A DNA stretch of 14,858 bases, taken from contig JAFVYE010000035.1 in NCBI GenBank assembly GCA_017500745.1, positions 1 through 14,858 on the forward strand, given 5' to 3'. The notes under the pieces are model-generated. The model was not told where the DNA came from. It saw nothing but the letters and a program-made list of their open reading frames with translations, and did not search any database. Source of the stretch: Clostridia bacterium. GTDB taxonomy: Bacteria; Bacillota; Clostridia; Christensenellales; CAG-917. Position numbers and translations under genes: made by a program. This document shows, piece after piece, positions 13,825 through 14,858 of this stretch (position 1 is the first letter of the stretch; each line of letters starts with the position of its first letter).

Positions 13825-14213
13825 GATAAATTTGGCTTTTGGACCAAGTTTTTGATTTACCACTTTAATTGGGCAAAGTGAATATATGCATAAATATGCG
13901 TATATTTTTATAACATACAGCATATTAGGGGTATATTGCCCCCAACATACACCAAATAGGGCCTTTTATTCAAAAAAATTTCACTTTTTTAAGGCAAAAT
14001 TGCATAAAATTATGCAGGTTTTTTGGGCAAAATTCATCAAAAAAACACCCAAAAAACTTACAAAAAACGATGTTGTTCAAGATTTTATTTCGTGTTTTTG
14101 TAGTGTTTTTTGCGCAAAATATTTTTTTTGAGGTGACAAAAATTTTTTTCAAAAAATACAGCAAAATTTTCAAAATATTCTTAGTTTTTTTGGTCCTTGA
14201 CCTCTTTTTTCAA
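13825..14213. other. AT-rich non-coding stretch with phased A-tracts and small palindromes
   Basis: No credible gene. G+C is about 31% in 13861-13980 and about 26% in 13981-14160. Between 13972 and 14067 nine A- or T-tracts of 4-7 bases are centred about 11 bp apart on average, the pattern of intrinsically curved DNA. Two related palindromes occur, GCATA-AA-TATGC (13888-13899) and GCATAA-AA-TTATGC (14002-14015). The open reading frames here are low-complexity Phe/Lys/Ile runs. It may be an architectural or regulatory upstream element of opp. Confidence 0.5.
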
Positions 14214-14401
14214 TCAAATTTGTGACACAAACAGCGCCTTTACACTTGATTTTGTCTCAAAAAACAGCTCAAATTTAAGGTGCCACCACCCATCATCAAC
14301 ACCCTTTTGTCCTCTGCTCTGCCCCGTCCACTCAAGCCAAGCCCTTCGTCTTGATGGCTTGATCTCACGCATACTCGCGCGCTCGCGCGTGAGCACCCGC
14401 G
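14214..14401 (-). ncRNA. Candidate structured transcript or intergenic element (uncertain)
   Basis: A block with about 61% G+C (14281-14400) sits between the rpsI terminator and 26% G+C DNA. On the minus strand it is G-rich and can form stems: CTCACGC with GCGTGAG (14364-14370/14387-14393) around a tandem CTCGCGCG octamer (14374-14389), and TCAAGCC with GGCTTGA (14332-14338/14356-14362). A promoter-like pair lies just upstream. No clear terminator is seen, though T6 (complement of 14259-14264) is a possible end. A 52-60-codon frame with four Trp runs through it to a stop at 14214 but has no ribosome binding site. It could be a small RNA, a small gene or a dispersed repeat. Confidence 0.3.
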
Positions 14402-14407
14402 CATATC

Positions 14408-14436
14408 AATATATATACGCGCCAATTTCGTTGCAA
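14408..14436 (-). promoter_or_regulatory. Candidate promoter between rpsI terminator and the G+C-rich block
   Basis: TTGCAA (14431-14436; 4 of 6) and TATATT (complement of 14408-14413; 5 of 6) are 17 nt apart on the minus strand, with the -35 two nucleotides downstream of the rpsI terminator T-run. Start would be near 14401, the edge of the hairpin-rich block. Activity is inferred. Confidence 0.4.
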
Positions 14437-14437
14437 C

Positions 14438-14469
14438 AAAAAAACTCCAACCGAAGTTGGAGTTTTTGT
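14438..14469 (-). terminator. Intrinsic terminator of the rpsI transcript
   Basis: AACTCCAAC (14443-14451) and GTTGGAGTT (14456-14464) pair over 9 bp around a TTCG tetraloop in the minus-strand RNA, followed by TTTTTTT (complement of 14438-14444). It lies about 20 nt past the rpsI stop. T residues also follow on the other strand, so it may be bidirectional. Confidence 0.92.
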
Positions 14470-14484
14470 TGCTTGTCTGCGGGA

Positions 14485-14856
14485 TTAACGCTTTGAGAAT
14501 TGAGGTGCCTTACGTGCTTTGTGGAGACCGTATTTCTTACGTTCTTTTGCACGGGGGTCACGGGTGAGGAATCCTGCTTTCTTGAGAGCGCTTCTGTATG
14601 CTTCTGTGTCTGCGACGCAGAGTGCTCTGGCAATGCCGTGACGGATTGCACCGGCGGGACCTGTCATGCCACCGCCATACACGTTGACAACCACGTCAAA
14701 CTTGTCTTTGGTTGCTGTGAGAACGAGGGGTTGCTCAACGATCATTCTCATTGTGTCAACGGGGAAGTAATCCTCAAACGTTCTCTTGTTGATTGTGATA
14801 TTGCCTTCACCGGGGATAAGGCGAACGCGTGCGATTGCCTTCTTACGTCTGCCGGT
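14485..14856 (-). CDS. rpsI: 30S ribosomal protein uS9 (RpsI), lacking the first few residues
   Basis: Structural protein of the small ribosomal subunit head whose C-terminal tail reaches the P-site tRNA. The visible 123 residues begin TGRRKKAIARVRL, the typical start region, and include VNVYGGGMTGPAGAIRHGIARAL, LTRDPRAKERKKYGLHKARK and the invariant end QFSKR. Compared with the ~130-residue family, only about seven residues lie beyond the right edge. It is normally transcribed with rplM (uL13), which would be outside the window. The strong terminator right after it ends that operon. Confidence 0.97.
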   Translation of the reverse strand, partial: TGRRKKAIARVRLIPGEGNITINKRTFEDYFPVDTMRMIVEQPLVLTATKDKFDVVVNVYGGGMTGPAGAIRHGIARALCVADTEAYRSALKKAGFLTRDPRAKERKKYGLHKARKAPQFSKR

Positions 14857-14858
14857 GC

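Noticed and set aside
13970..14173. Minus-strand 67-codon frame in the AT-rich gap
   Set aside because: Low-complexity Phe/Lys/Asn composition dictated by A/T tracts, no Shine-Dalgarno and no family resemblance.
14191..14209. GGTC-CTT-GACC followed by T-run on the plus strand as a terminator
   Set aside because: The stem is only 4 bp and no plus-strand gene precedes it.
14281..14320. T-box-like GGGTGG on the minus strand
   Set aside because: The usual T-box AGGGTGGNACCGCG is not matched, and there is no adjacent antiterminator/terminator pair or downstream aminoacyl-tRNA or amino-acid gene within a sensible distance.
1..14858. CRISPR array, tRNA, rRNA, insertion sequence or prophage genes
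   Set aside because: No regularly spaced repeats, cloverleaf-like sequences, transposase or phage-like proteins were seen on either strand.

Overview
The window looks like chromosome from an uncultured, endospore-lineage member of the Clostridia. The pointers are spoIIE followed by tilS and hpt (the classic sporulation/tRNA/purine-salvage block of Firmicutes), a YerC-type TrpR-like regulator, Shine-Dalgarno sequences of the AGGAGG type, and bacterial uS9. Assignment to a Christensenellales-like group is only a guess from protein style. Every gene I can support is on the minus strand, so the region is transcribed from high to low coordinates. I see no mobile element, tRNA, rRNA or CRISPR array.

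In transcription order (right to left): (1) the 3' end of rpsI with a strong intrinsic terminator (14438-14856). (2) A gene-poor gap of about 900 bp (13580-14484). It holds a G+C-rich, hairpin-forming block behind a plausible promoter (candidate small RNA, small ORF or dispersed repeat, about 14214-14436), then a very AT-rich stretch with helically phased A-tracts, then the oppA promoter with several inverted repeats. (3) A complete oligopeptide-type ABC importer operon oppA-oppB-oppC-oppD-oppF plus a small DUF3899-type membrane protein, closed by a perfect 12-bp terminator hairpin (4490-13579). (4) A monocistronic-looking yerC-type regulator with its own promoter and terminator (3901-4338). 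(5) spoIIE, then tilS and the beginning of hpt, which runs off the left edge (1-3884).

The most unusual content is the importer. OppB has ordinary length, but its partners are all enlarged: OppA is 823 aa, OppC carries a roughly 200-residue domain between TM1 and TM2, OppD carries a roughly 375-residue mainly helical insertion between the Q-loop and the ABC signature, and OppF carries a roughly 100-residue insertion at a different place, between Walker A and the Q-loop. The ATPase motifs are intact. The C-terminal cysteine cluster seen in many Opp/Dpp ATPases is gone from OppD and almost gone from OppF. Between oppA and oppB lie two strong hairpins. One is fully paired only in the minus-strand RNA, because its two non-Watson-Crick positions are G-U in that strand and A-C in the other, which points to a functional mRNA structure that probably sets the binding protein to permease ratio.

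Other points of note: tilS has a good promoter placed so that transcription would begin at or next to its ATG (possible leaderless mRNA), and spoIIE begins almost on top of the yerC terminator with no visible ribosome binding site. The gap between yerC and the opp terminator (about 4339-4489) and the spoIIE-tilS gap (1420-1622) contain nothing else I can recognise beyond the sites listed.
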